Shown one piece after another: positions 52,191-60,229 of a stretch of 64,000 nucleotides of DNA; the first letter of the stretch is position 1; each line of letters starts with the position of its first letter. Source of the stretch: Wenzhouxiangella sp. XN79A (GTDB lineage: Bacteria > Pseudomonadota > Gammaproteobacteria > Xanthomonadales > Wenzhouxiangellaceae); NCBI RefSeq assembly GCF_012272825.1, contig NZ_JAAWWS010000147.1, positions 1 through 64,000 on the forward strand. The letters are read 5' to 3'. The notes beneath the pieces were generated by a model. That model was not told where the DNA came from. It ran no database searches and saw only the letters and a program-made list of their open reading frames with translations. The position numbers and the translations under genes were made by a program.

Positions 52191-53033
52191 ATGGACTGGA
52201 TCGATATCGGCCTGAACCTCGGCCACGAAAGCTTCGACCACGACTGGCCCGAGGTGCTGGACAACGCGCATCGGGCCGGCGTGGTGCAGATGGTGCTGAC
52301 CGGCGCCTCGGTCGCCGGCAGCGACCGGGCCGTTGCGCTGGCCCGGGAACGACCCGGCGTGCTGTTCGCGACCGCAGGCGTACACCCGCACCTGGCGTCG
52401 GAACTGAGCGACGAGGCCGTCGGGCACCTGGCCGCACTGCATGAGCTCGACGAGGTCGTAGCGGTCGGCGAATGCGGGCTGGATTACTTCCGCGACTTCT
52501 CACCGCGGCCCGTCCAGCGCAGCGCCTTCGAGCGCCAGCTCGCGCTGGCCGTGGACTGCGGCAAGCCGGTCTTCCTGCATCAGCGCGAGGCCCACGACGA
52601 TTTCCTGGCCATCCTGCGCGAGTTCCGCGATCGGATCGGCCCGGCGGTGGTCCACTGCTTCACCGACTCCAAGCGCGCACTGTACGACTACCTGGACCTG
52701 GACTGCCATATCGGCATCACCGGCTGGGTCTGCGACGAACGCCGCGGCCGGGGCCTCAAGGCGCTGGTCCCGGACATTCCGGAGGACCGGCTGATGCTGG
52801 AAACCGACGCGCCCTATCTGAAACCGCGCAACCTCCGACCCAAGCAGCGCACCCACCGCAACGAACCCCAGTGGCTGCCCTGGATCGGCGGCACCGTCGC
52901 CGCCCTGCGCGACGTTTCACCGGTGACACTGGCCGAACAGACCACGGCAAACGCAAGAGCGTTCTTCAGAATGGCCGCGCAGGCTTCAGAAAGGCGTCGT
53001 GGTCCACAGATGAACGCAGATCGACACGGATAA
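52191..53033 (+). CDS. tatD: TatD-family metal-dependent hydrolase/deoxyribonuclease
   Basis: A 280-residue TIM-barrel metalloenzyme. Visible ligands and motifs are the N-terminal DIGLNLGHESFD, TAGVHPHLASELSD (about 64-77), VGECGLDYFRD (about 92-102), VFLHQREAHDDFL (about 125), VVHCFTDS (about 154) and LETDAPYLKPRNLRP (about 204-218). Family members have 3'-5' exonuclease activity and act in DNA repair or quality control. Family proteins end soon after the conserved ARAFF segment; here the last eleven residues (RGPQMNADRHG) and the stop codon are read from the inverted-repeat element that begins at 53003, so the tail is recent and probably dispensable. Confidence 0.91.
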   Translation: MDWIDIGLNLGHESFDHDWPEVLDNAHRAGVVQMVLTGASVAGSDRAVALARERPGVLFATAGVHPHLASELSDEAVGHLAALHELDEVVAVGECGLDYFRDFSPRPVQRSAFERQLALAVDCGKPVFLHQREAHDDFLAILREFRDRIGPAVVHCFTDSKRALYDYLDLDCHIGITGWVCDERRGRGLKALVPDIPEDRLMLETDAPYLKPRNLRPKQRTHRNEPQWLPWIGGTVAALRDVSPVTLAEQTTANARAFFRMAAQASERRRGPQMNADRHG

Positions 53034-53251
53034 GAGCGCAAGCGATCAAGCAGAAAAAAAAGCTGGCCGGGAACTGAATCCGAACAGGGCTCGAGCGCTG
53101 ACCGGGGGCGCGCGTTCGATCGGCAACCCTCGGTCTGTCAACCCGGCGCATTTCGGAGCGGTCCAGCACGTCCGACCACGGCGAATCGACCCGAATGCCA
53201 GAGCAGGTTCGGATCCCGTCCATCCGTGTTCATCTGCTCTCTTCCGTGGAC
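53003..53251. repeat. Inverted-repeat element, GATGAACGCAGAT family, copy 3, overlapping tatD
   Basis: Left end gtccacagatgaacgcagatcg (53003) and right end ccatccgtgttcatctgctc...cgtggac (to 53251) are inverted. It is about 250 bp, fills the tatD-desaturase gap and overlaps the last codons of tatD. No gene is seen inside. Confidence 0.7.
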
Positions 53252-53281
53252 AAACAGCCCAACCGGAAGAAACAGCAATGA

Positions 53282-54442
53282 TCAGGCGGCCTGCGGCTCC
53301 AGGCTTTGCGTCAGCGCCCGCAGGCGCTTCTGCTGCATCTTGAGGCGGTACTCGAGTTCCTTGATCCGGGTGCGCATTTCGGTGCGGGCCCAGCGGTCCT
53401 TCAGCGCATCGGCACCGGCCTCGACGCGGCGGCGCTGGACGACCTGCCACTGGCCGATGGTGTCGCGGAACTGGCCGAGTTCCTGGTCCAGCCGCTCGCG
53501 CCAGGTCGCCGGGGCGCCCTGTTCGATGCGTCGCTGCAGGCGGGTGAATTCCAGCATCAGCCGGGCCCGGCGGATGCGGAAGTTCGGTACGCGTTTGCGG
53601 TCCCGGACCAGGCCGCACCAGGCCAGCACATTGATCAGCCATTTCGACGGATCGTACTGCCACCAGCGGATGCCGTTGCGGTAGTCGGCCTGGAAGGCGT
53701 GGTGATAGTTGTGATACCCCTCGCCCCAGGTCAGCAGTGCGATCGCGCCGTTGTCGACCGCAGTGTTGTCTTCGCTGTATGGCCGCCGGCCCCAGGTGTG
53801 GGCCAGCGAGTTGATGAAGAAGGTGAAATGGTGGCTGGCGACCAGGCGCAGGACGCCGGCCAGCAGCAGCATGCCGATCCAGTCGCCGGTGATCCAGCCC
53901 AGCAGCAGCGGGATGCCGAGGTTGGTGGTCCAGACCAGCGGCCAGTAGTACCGGTGCTGCCACATCACGATCGGGTCCTTTTCCAGGTCGCGGACCTGGC
54001 TGAAATCGACCTCGCTGGTCGGCCAGTGGCGCAGCATCCAGCCGATGTGGGCATGCCAGAAGGAGGTCTTGATCGAATGCGGGTCGCGCTCGACGTCGTC
54101 GACGTGGCGGTGGTGGATGCGGTGGCGCGCGGCCCACACATAGATGCTGTTCTGCAGGGCCATGCCGCCGAACAGGGCCAGCACCAGCCGGACCGGCCAG
54201 GCGGCCTTGAACGTGCGGTGCGACCAGAGGCGGTGATAGCCGGTGGTGATGCTCATGCCGCCGAGGGTGAGCAGCACGGCTGCCGCGATCCAGGCCGCGG
54301 CCGAGTAGCCGTGGACGATGCCCCAATACGGGACGATCGTGACCGCGGCCAGGTTGGTCAGGCCGAAGAAGATCGCGCTGGATTTCACCAGCGGCGGCTT
54401 TCGGCTTGCGGCGTTCGGAGTTCGGTTCGATGAAGCGCTCAT
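53282..54442 (-). CDS. Acyl-CoA/fatty acid delta-9-type desaturase with C-terminal coiled coil
   Basis: Membrane di-iron desaturase, 386 residues. The three histidine boxes are HRLWSH (about 70-75), HRIHHRHVD (about 107-115) and GEGYHNYHH (about 238-246). Several hydrophobic helices surround them. It introduces a cis double bond into an acyl chain to keep membranes fluid. After about residue 290, where most bacterial homologues end, a highly charged helical stretch of ~90 residues follows (RRARLMLEFTRLQRRIEQ, MRTRIKELEYRLKMQQKRL), predicted coiled coil. ATG 54442 gives SASSNRTPNAASRKPPLVKS; a longer frame upstream is not homologous. The exact substrate is not known. Confidence 0.88.
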   Translation of the reverse strand: MSASSNRTPNAASRKPPLVKSSAIFFGLTNLAAVTIVPYWGIVHGYSAAAWIAAAVLLTLGGMSITTGYHRLWSHRTFKAAWPVRLVLALFGGMALQNSIYVWAARHRIHHRHVDDVERDPHSIKTSFWHAHIGWMLRHWPTSEVDFSQVRDLEKDPIVMWQHRYYWPLVWTTNLGIPLLLGWITGDWIGMLLLAGVLRLVASHHFTFFINSLAHTWGRRPYSEDNTAVDNGAIALLTWGEGYHNYHHAFQADYRNGIRWWQYDPSKWLINVLAWCGLVRDRKRVPNFRIRRARLMLEFTRLQRRIEQGAPATWRERLDQELGQFRDTIGQWQVVQRRRVEAGADALKDRWARTEMRTRIKELEYRLKMQQKRLRALTQSLEPQAA

Positions 54443-54623
54443 GCGGTACCTGCAAAGCGGGCCGGAGAACCGGCCGTGGGGACTCCGCGCCGGGTCCGGC
54501 GCGCTGCTGTCCGATGGTCTCGCGCGGCGCCTGCCGCGTCGATGCCTGAGATCTCCATATCGGGGCGCAGGCGGTTCATTTCCACCAGGGCGCCGGGTCG
54601 GACTCCGGGCGCCCGGCTTCGAG

Positions 54624-55010
54624 TCAGGTGTTCTTGCCGAAGAACTCGATCGACAGCGGGTACTTCCAGACCTCGCCATCGTTGGCCTTGATCGCGCCGA
54701 TGATCGGGAAGACCAGGCACAGCAGGCCCAGCGCCCAGAGCATGAAGATCCCGATCAGCACGATCATCAGGATGAACGAGATCGCGGCATAGATCAGGGC
54801 GCTGATGATCCAGTTGATGACCACGTGCCAGTGCGGTTCCAGCCCGGGCAGCTCGTCCTTCTTCAGGATGTAGATCACGATCGGCACGATCAGACCGCCC
54901 AGCGGGATGATCAGGCCGGCCAGCAGTGACAGGTGCAGCAGCGTCGACCAGAGCTTCAGCTCCTTCTCATCGCCGCCGGGCGTCGGGGTTTCGGTTTCGA
55001 GTTCGGTCAT
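54624..55010 (-). CDS. DUF4870-family membrane protein
   Basis: A 128-residue protein with three hydrophobic helices (about 26-50, 65-85 and 86-106) and the conserved pattern WSTLLHLSLLAGLIIPLGGLIVPIVIYILKKDELP followed by ALIYAAISFIL. This is the DUF4870 (Tic20-like) pattern. The N-terminus is acidic and cytoplasmic. Function is unknown. It is downstream of exbD on the same strand (about 40 bp) and may share its transcript. The gap to the desaturase start (54443-54623) holds nothing clear. Confidence 0.8.
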   Translation of the reverse strand: MTELETETPTPGGDEKELKLWSTLLHLSLLAGLIIPLGGLIVPIVIYILKKDELPGLEPHWHVVINWIISALIYAAISFILMIVLIGIFMLWALGLLCLVFPIIGAIKANDGEVWKYPLSIEFFGKNT

Positions 55011-55049
55011 CGGGTCCTCCTCGTAGGACGCAGGCTCCGGGCCTGCGCG

Positions 55050-55454
55050 CTACTTGGTCGTTGCAACGCTGATGTTGTCGATGCCGACGATATTGGCGGC
55101 GTCGAGCACCAGCACCAGCGAGTTGGTATCGGCGTCCGGATGCGAGGCGACGATCAGCGGCGCCTTCGGCTTCGAGGCGCGCTCGCGCTCGAGATTGGCG
55201 CGCACGGCGCGGTCGTCGACCGGCCGGTCGTTGACGGTGATCTGGCTGAGCTGATCGATCCGGACCACGATCTGGCCGGTGTCTTCCTGCTGCGGCGGCG
55301 GATTGTCGGCCTGCTGCGGGCGGGAAATGTCCAGGCCCTGCTCGCGGACGAAGGACGTGGTGACGATGAAGAAGATCAGCATGATGAACACGATGTCGAG
55401 CATCGGCGTGATGTTGATCTCGGCTTCGTCCTCGGGGCGTTGGCGTCTGCGCAT
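55050..55454 (-). CDS. ExbD/TolR-family biopolymer transport protein
   Basis: A 134-residue protein with a short cytoplasmic N-terminus, one membrane helix (INITPMLDIVFIMLIFFIVTTSFV, about 14-37) with the conserved aspartate at about residue 20 that carries protons in ExbD/TolR, and a periplasmic domain. ExbD works with ExbB and TonB to energise outer membrane receptors. No exbB or tonB lies beside it, so its partners must be elsewhere; many Xanthomonas-like genomes carry paired exbD copies. The periplasmic part includes a proline/glutamine linker (QQADNPPPQQEDTG). Confidence 0.86.
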   Translation of the reverse strand: MRRRQRPEDEAEINITPMLDIVFIMLIFFIVTTSFVREQGLDISRPQQADNPPPQQEDTGQIVVRIDQLSQITVNDRPVDDRAVRANLERERASKPKAPLIVASHPDADTNSLVLVLDAANIVGIDNISVATTK

Positions 55455-55535
55455 GAAGCTCGCTCTCGAATTTCTCGGGTAGGGTCCAGAAGCTCTGCAG
55501 AATAACGCAGGGCCGCGTTCACTGCCAGTGTCGGT

Positions 55536-56915
55536 TCAGGATTCGCCGGTTTTCTTCGTCGGGCGGCGCCAGCCGGGAAGGCTCCGGGCACGGGCCCGGG
55601 CCACGGTCAGCGCGTCGGCCGGCACATCCCCGGAAACCACGCTGCCGGCCCCGATCGTAGCCCGTTCGCCGACCGTCACCGGCGCGACCAGCGCGCTGTT
55701 GGAGCCGACGAAGGCCCCGGCTCCGATCACCGTGCGGTGCTTGTTCGCCCCGTCGTAATTGCAGGTGATGGTGCCGGCGCCCAGATTGGCGCCCTCGCCG
55801 ACCTCGGCGTCGCCGACGTAGCTCAGGTGGCTGGCTTTCGCGGCCTCGGCAAAACGGGCGTTCTTGGTTTCGACGAAATTGCCGATCTTCACCCCGGCGG
55901 CCAGCACCGTGCCCGGTCGCAGCCGTGCGAACGGCCCGATCGTGCAGGCGCCGGTGGTTTCCGCGCCCTCGAGCACCGAGTAGGGCGCCACCCGGGTGCC
56001 AGCGGCCAGGCGGCAGTCCCGGAGCACGCAGCCGGGGCCGATCTCGACCCCGTCACCGAGCCGGTTGTCGCCTTCCAGCACCACCCCGGCGTCGATTCGA
56101 ACATCGCGTCCGCACTCGACCGGACCCCGCAGCTGGACTGCTTCGGGCACCGGCAGCGAGACCCCGGCGGCCATCAGCGCGTCGCGCCGGCGCTGCTGCA
56201 GCACCCGCTCCAGATCGGCCAGCTGGGCCCGGTCGTTGGCCCCGCGCACGTCATCGGAGTCGGCGCAGACGATCGCATCGACAGCGCTGCCGTCGGCCGC
56301 GGCCAGCGCGATGCAGTCGGTCAGGTAGTACTCGCCCTGGGCGTTGTCGCAGCCGACCCGGCCCAGCCAGTCCGCCAGCCGATCCCGGTCGGCGATCAGC
56401 ACGCCGCTGTTGACCTCGCCGATGACCCGCTCGGCGTCGCTGGCGTCGCGTTCTTCGCGAATGCCGACCACGCGGCCGGTGTCGTCGCGAAGGATGCGGC
56501 CGTAGCCGGTCGGATCGTCGACCCGGAAACCGAGCAGCGCGAGCGGCGCCGTCGCATCGATCAGCGGGCGCAGCGTCTCGGTGCGGACCAGCGGCATGTC
56601 GCCGGGCAGCACCAGCACGCGCGCGCCGGCGGGAATGCCCGGCAGCGCCTGCTCCACGGCGTGCCCGGTGCCGAGACGCTGGTGTTGTTCGACCCACCGC
56701 CGCTCGGGCATGCCGGTCTCGAGCGCGGCGCGGACCTGGTCGCCGCCGGCACCGATGACCACGTGCACGGCGGCCGGATCCAGGCCATCGACCGCAACCA
56801 GCACATGCTCGAGCATCGGCGCGCCGCCCAGCGGCTGCAGCACCTTCGGCCGGTCGGAATTCATCCGCCGCCCTTCCCCGGCGGCCAGCACCACGATATG
56901 CAACTCGGCGGTCAT
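55536..56915 (-). CDS. glmU: Bifunctional UDP-N-acetylglucosamine pyrophosphorylase / glucosamine-1-phosphate acetyltransferase
   Basis: Makes UDP-GlcNAc for peptidoglycan and lipopolysaccharide. The 459 residues match the family (E. coli 456). The N-terminal uridyltransferase domain shows VVLAAGEGRRMNSDRPKVLQPLGG (about 8-31) and the QHQRLGTGHAV block. The C-terminal left-handed beta-helix has many hexapeptide repeats, and the acetyltransferase site is GAGTITCNYDGANKHRTVIG, where the catalytic histidine lies in an earlier coil (KKNARFAEAAKASHLSYVGD-like segment). ATG 56915 is the first in-frame start giving the canonical N-terminus. Repeats begin 25 bp upstream, so its promoter must be very short or lie within the repeat. 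Confidence 0.95.
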   Translation of the reverse strand: MTAELHIVVLAAGEGRRMNSDRPKVLQPLGGAPMLEHVLVAVDGLDPAAVHVVIGAGGDQVRAALETGMPERRWVEQHQRLGTGHAVEQALPGIPAGARVLVLPGDMPLVRTETLRPLIDATAPLALLGFRVDDPTGYGRILRDDTGRVVGIREERDASDAERVIGEVNSGVLIADRDRLADWLGRVGCDNAQGEYYLTDCIALAAADGSAVDAIVCADSDDVRGANDRAQLADLERVLQQRRRDALMAAGVSLPVPEAVQLRGPVECGRDVRIDAGVVLEGDNRLGDGVEIGPGCVLRDCRLAAGTRVAPYSVLEGAETTGACTIGPFARLRPGTVLAAGVKIGNFVETKNARFAEAAKASHLSYVGDAEVGEGANLGAGTITCNYDGANKHRTVIGAGAFVGSNSALVAPVTVGERATIGAGSVVSGDVPADALTVARARARSLPGWRRPTKKTGES

Positions 56916-56939
56916 GGGCGGATTCTAACGCCTGCCCGG

Positions 56940-58110
56940 CGTGGCGACGAGTCGGGTGCTCGGTGTTGGTCCGGTGGGTGCCGGACCGGTCGGCGTCCTT
57001 GCTTGCGGCTTCGGTCCGTGGAAGGCCCTTCGTTCGGGCGGGCAACGTGTTATCGGTCTCTTGCTCGTCTTGCGGTGGTTGCTTCCCTTGGCTACAAGCG
57101 TTTCGCCACGCGGACTTCGTCCGCTTTCCGGCGAGGTGCTTTTGTCGATCGCCACGAACGTACCCGAGAGGGCTTTTTGACAAGCGCGCGTACCGGGTGG
57201 GGTTTGCCCTCCGGCATGGAGTCGTGGCGCGAAGAATCGCGCAGTGCCGCGGAGTGGGAAGGGCTTGCCGGGTACAGAGGGGTCAGAGCCCGAAGCGAAG
57301 CCGGATCGTTGGTTCCGGCTTGGTTCGGTGAACGGCCCTTCGGTGGGCGGATGTCTTGCGTTCGGCGGTTTGCTTGCCTCTGGGTTGTTGCTTCCCTTGG
57401 CTACAAGCGTTTCGCCACGCGGACTTCGTCCGCTTTCTGGCGAGGTACTTTTGTCAAACGCCACAAAAGTACCCAAAAGGGCTTTTTAAAAGCGCGCGTA
57501 CCGGTGGGGGTTTGCCCTCCGGTGAGGGTCGTGGCGCGGAAAATCGCGCAGTGCCACGGAGATGGAAGGGCTTGCCGGGGTACAGAGGGGTCAGAGCCCG
57601 AAGCGAAGCCGGATCATTGCCGGTGGCTCGGTTCGAACACAGGCCGCTTCGGTGGACGGTCGTGGCCGACCAGCGACGGCTCGGCCTGGCCCTGGCTTCT
57701 GGGTTGCATCCGGGGCCACTGTAACCCGCAGCCGGAGCGAGCCAGGGCGCGGGCCGAACACCGGCCCACCGACGCAATCCGGAAGCCACTGCCCGTTCCG
57801 CCGCCTGTAAGAGCGCTTTTGCCTACTTTTGTCGCGACTGACAAAAGTAGGTCGCCAGAAAGCGGACGAAGTCCGCGTGGCGAAACGCCTGTAGCCAGAA
57901 CCCCGGCACAGCCGCCGGACACGACTCCGGCAAGACGCGAAGAAAGCAAACCACCTCTCAGCCGAAGCCTGTGGCCGACCAGCGACGGCTCGGCCTGCCC
58001 CTGGCTTCTGGGTTGCATCCGGGGCCACTGTAACCCGCAGCCGGAGTGAGCCAGGGCGCGGGCCGACCACCGGCCCACCGACACAGTCCGGAAGCCCCAT
58101 CGCGTTCCGC
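56940..58110. repeat. Dense block of repeats upstream of glmU
   Basis: Two direct copies, 309 bp apart, share ttcccttggctacaagcg (from about 57083 and 57392), tttcgccacgcggacttcgtcc and cagaggggtcagagcccgaagcg. From about 57650 and again from about 57953 come copies of the repeat seen at 1-545 (ggcctggcccctggcttctgggttgcatccgg type). Segments containing ccacgcggacttcgtccgc and their complements (ggacgaagtccgcgtgg at 57862) make the block partly palindromic. The many open frames are repeat-derived. I see no gene. Confidence 0.8.
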
Positions 58111-58236
58111 CGCCTGTAGAAAACAGGCCTCCTGATTACGCACGTTTCTCAGCCGGTAGTACAGCCCTCCGGAGGCGTGCAGGAAACTCGAGAACAGCAA
58201 GCAAGGACCCTTCGAAAGCGCTTTTTGCCCGGGTTC

Positions 58237-58311
58237 GCCTGTTGGAGGGCGCTTGCGCGCGAAGGGTGGCCGCTTCCGAAGTCGTTCGCGCGCAAGCGCC
58301 CTCCACCAGGC
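58237..58311. repeat. Strong hairpin module with 27 bp arms
   Basis: GCCTGTTGGAGGGCGCTTGC (start of the left arm, 58237-58263) and GCAAGCGCCCTCCACCAGGC (end of the right arm, 58285-58311) pair with a single mismatch around a ~21 base loop. The same module lies inside elements A, B and C and at 43705-43773. The interval 58312-58550 contains only loosely related sequence and no gene. Confidence 0.8.
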
Positions 58312-58554
58312 GGTCTTCCTGCCAGTCCGGAGTCGGGCTGGAATCTCGCTTGGGATGGGAACCCGTCCTTCGAATCCGATCGGGCGATCCAACGGCTCGC
58401 CTTTATCGCCTGCCGCGACGCTCCGATGGCGGGACGCTACCCGACCGTGGCCGAGATGCATGCGTAATCGGGAAACGCTTTTGCCTGCTTTTGTCGCGCA
58501 GAACAAGAGCCGGCTCGCCCTGAGAGGCGATTGGAGAGCGCGGGGACCGCACAT

Positions 58555-58591
58555 GAAAAGAGGCCCCGGGAGAGGGAGAACCCGGGGCCTC
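58555..58591 (-). terminator. Strong minus-strand terminator without an assigned gene
   Basis: GAGGCCCCGGG/CCCGGGGCCTC, eleven perfect pairs around a ten-base loop, followed on the minus strand by TTTTC. No annotated gene is read into it: the nearest minus-strand gene upstream is beyond the plus-strand lipoprotein gene. Either a small RNA or small protein is made from 58600-58880, or it blocks antisense transcription. Confidence 0.6.
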
Positions 58592-58845
58592 GGAGTTGGA
58601 TCCGGTTTGGGGACGATACCGAATCCAGGGTGGACCCGCTCAGGGAGGGAAGCGGATCCGCGCCTAGCGCTAGGCACTGGTTATGACGCGATCCGGAAAT
58701 CGAAGTTCCCGCATCGCGTCAGAAATTTTCGAGTCGATCCGGTCCACCGATCGGCGGTTCGCGACCGGTGTCGAACGATGCTCGGGACGACGGACTGCCC
58801 ACCGCCGTGACTGGGTACGCTTCGGGTGTCGGGGCGTAACCCGCC

Positions 58846-58874
58846 TTGTACCCGCTCGGTACTTCCGTCATTAT
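58846..58874 (+). promoter_or_regulatory. Candidate sigma-70 promoter of the lipoprotein gene
   Basis: TTGTAC (58846-58851), 17 bases, CATTAT (58869-58874). Transcription would start near 58882, giving a leader of about 75 bases. On the opposite strand the same spot reads TATAAT. Confidence 0.4.
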
Positions 58875-58955
58875 ATCAATGTCGAGCGTGCGTGAGCACG
58901 TTCGGCGACGTATTTCGAACCCAACCGAATGCATTCGAACTTGCAGGAGACCACA

Positions 58956-59249
58956 ATGATCCGTTCCCCCCGCACGACGGCGCTGAAAGCCCTGATCGGC
59001 GGCATCGCGCTTGCCACGGCCGCAGGCTGCGCGACCACGGCGCAGCTCGAGGAAGTCCGCGCGGAAGCCGCAGAAGCCCAGCGCATGGCGGCCGAGGCCA
59101 CCGCGCGTCTCGAAGCCGCGCAGAGCTCCATCCAGCAGGCCATGGACGCCGCGCGCGCCGCCCAGGCGGCCGCCGACGCTTCGCAGAACTGCTGCACCGA
59201 CCTCGAGCGCAAGCTCGACCGTGCACTGGAAGACCTGCAGCGCAAGTGA
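58956..59249 (+). CDS. Alanine-rich Lpp-like outer membrane lipoprotein
   Basis: A 97-residue lipoprotein. The signal is MIRSPRTTALKALIGGIALATAAGC with lipid-bearing Cys25. The rest (about 29-97) is one long alanine-rich coiled coil with heptad spacing (LEEVRAEAAEAQRMAAEATARL), ending DLERKLDRALEDLQRK; the terminal lysine recalls Lpp, which links to peptidoglycan through it. It is closest to the Lpp/OprI alanine-zipper group. ATG 58956 has AGGAGA ideally placed; an earlier ATG at 58929 does not give a signal peptide. The strong hairpin 59265-59291 follows. Such proteins are usually very abundant. Confidence 0.84.
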   Translation: MIRSPRTTALKALIGGIALATAAGCATTAQLEEVRAEAAEAQRMAAEATARLEAAQSSIQQAMDAARAAQAAADASQNCCTDLERKLDRALEDLQRK

Positions 59250-59264
59250 TCCGAGCCTGAATCG

Positions 59265-59291
59265 GTCGCTCCGGGCCCGGCCCGGAGCGAC
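59265..59291. terminator. Terminator hairpin between convergent lipoprotein and L,D-transpeptidase genes
   Basis: GTCGCTCCGGG/CCCGGAGCGAC, eleven perfect pairs around a five-base loop, 15 bp past the lipoprotein stop. No T run follows, but the symmetry suits both convergent genes. Confidence 0.6.
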
Positions 59292-59317
59292 ACGCTGACG
59301 CAGGCACCGGCGCCGGA

Positions 59318-60229
59318 TCAGCCGCCCTCGGGCGCGGCAATCATCACCGGTACGCCCTCGGCCGCTCGCCAGACCGCCTCGGCCCGCGCAACATCCAGCA
59401 CCACCCCCGGACGTTCGGCCACCGCCCGGATCAGTCGCGCCTGAACGGCCGGCCAGTCCGGCATGCCATCGTCGACCGGATCGACGTCCAGGTACAGCCT
59501 GCCGTCGCGCCAACCGATGCGCACCGGCTGATCGACGATCCGCACCGGGGTCCCGACCGGCACCTGCCCGATCAACCACGCGATGCTTTCCGGGTACAGC
59601 CGGATACAGCCCTGGCTGACCGCCAGCCCGACGCCGTCGGGTCGGTGCGTACCGTGGATCAGCAACGCGTCGTCGGCCAGCACCAGGGCGTGCCGTCCGA
59701 GCGGATTCTCCGGTCCGGGCGGCACCCGGGCCGGCAGCGCGCGTCCCTCGCGGGCGTAGTAGGCCCGGGTTTCGGCGTTCGGATACCAGGCCGGATCCTC
59801 CAGCCGAGCGGTGACCCGGGTCTGCAGCGTCGGCGTGGCGCGGTCGAACAGGCCGACGCCGACCGGATGGGTATCGACCACCGGCCCGTCGCGGTCGGGC
59901 CAGGACGAAGCGAAGTAATACAGCCGCCGCTCGGCCAGGTTGACCACGATGCCCTCGCGCGGGCCGTCGGGCAGCACGTGCAGCTGCGGAATCGTGAGTA
60001 CGGTCCCCGGCGCCGGCGACCACGGATCGACGTCCGGGTTGGCGGCCCGGATCTCGTTATGACCGATGTTGTGCAGCCGGGCCAGGTCCAGCGGCCGCTC
60101 ATCGCCGCGCAAGCGGTCCTCGATCAGCTCGCCGATCACGTCGTCGCCGGGCGGCAGCGGCCACACCACGGCCGCAGCCGGTCCGGCCAGCGCCAGCAGG
60201 ACGAGCAGCCCCAGCGCCGCGCGCCTCAT
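59318..60229 (-). CDS. L,D-transpeptidase (YkuD domain) with LysM-like N-terminus
   Basis: Periplasmic enzyme that makes 3-3 cross-links in peptidoglycan or attaches an Lpp-type protein to it. The 303 residues comprise a signal peptide (about 1-20), a LysM-like segment (LARLHNIGHNEIRAANPDVDPWSPAPGTVLTIP, about 49-81) and the YkuD domain. The catalytic motif is SQGCIRLYPE with Cys208, and His192 in IHGTHRPDG is the partner. ATG 60229 overlaps the bioD stop (ATGA), so it is translated as the last gene of the biotin operon. The neighbouring convergent Lpp-like lipoprotein gene is a plausible substrate, by analogy with E. coli ErfK/YbiS-type enzymes. Confidence 0.9.
   Translation of the reverse strand: MRRAALGLLVLLALAGPAAAVVWPLPPGDDVIGELIEDRLRGDERPLDLARLHNIGHNEIRAANPDVDPWSPAPGTVLTIPQLHVLPDGPREGIVVNLAERRLYYFASSWPDRDGPVVDTHPVGVGLFDRATPTLQTRVTARLEDPAWYPNAETRAYYAREGRALPARVPPGPENPLGRHALVLADDALLIHGTHRPDGVGLAVSQGCIRLYPESIAWLIGQVPVGTPVRIVDQPVRIGWRDGRLYLDVDPVDDGMPDWPAVQARLIRAVAERPGVVLDVARAEAVWRAAEGVPVMIAAPEGG

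Noticed and set aside
58719-58871. 50-codon minus-strand frame near the orphan terminator
   Set aside because: No Shine-Dalgarno site, mixed codon use and no similarity I recognise. Kept only as a possible part of a small transcript.
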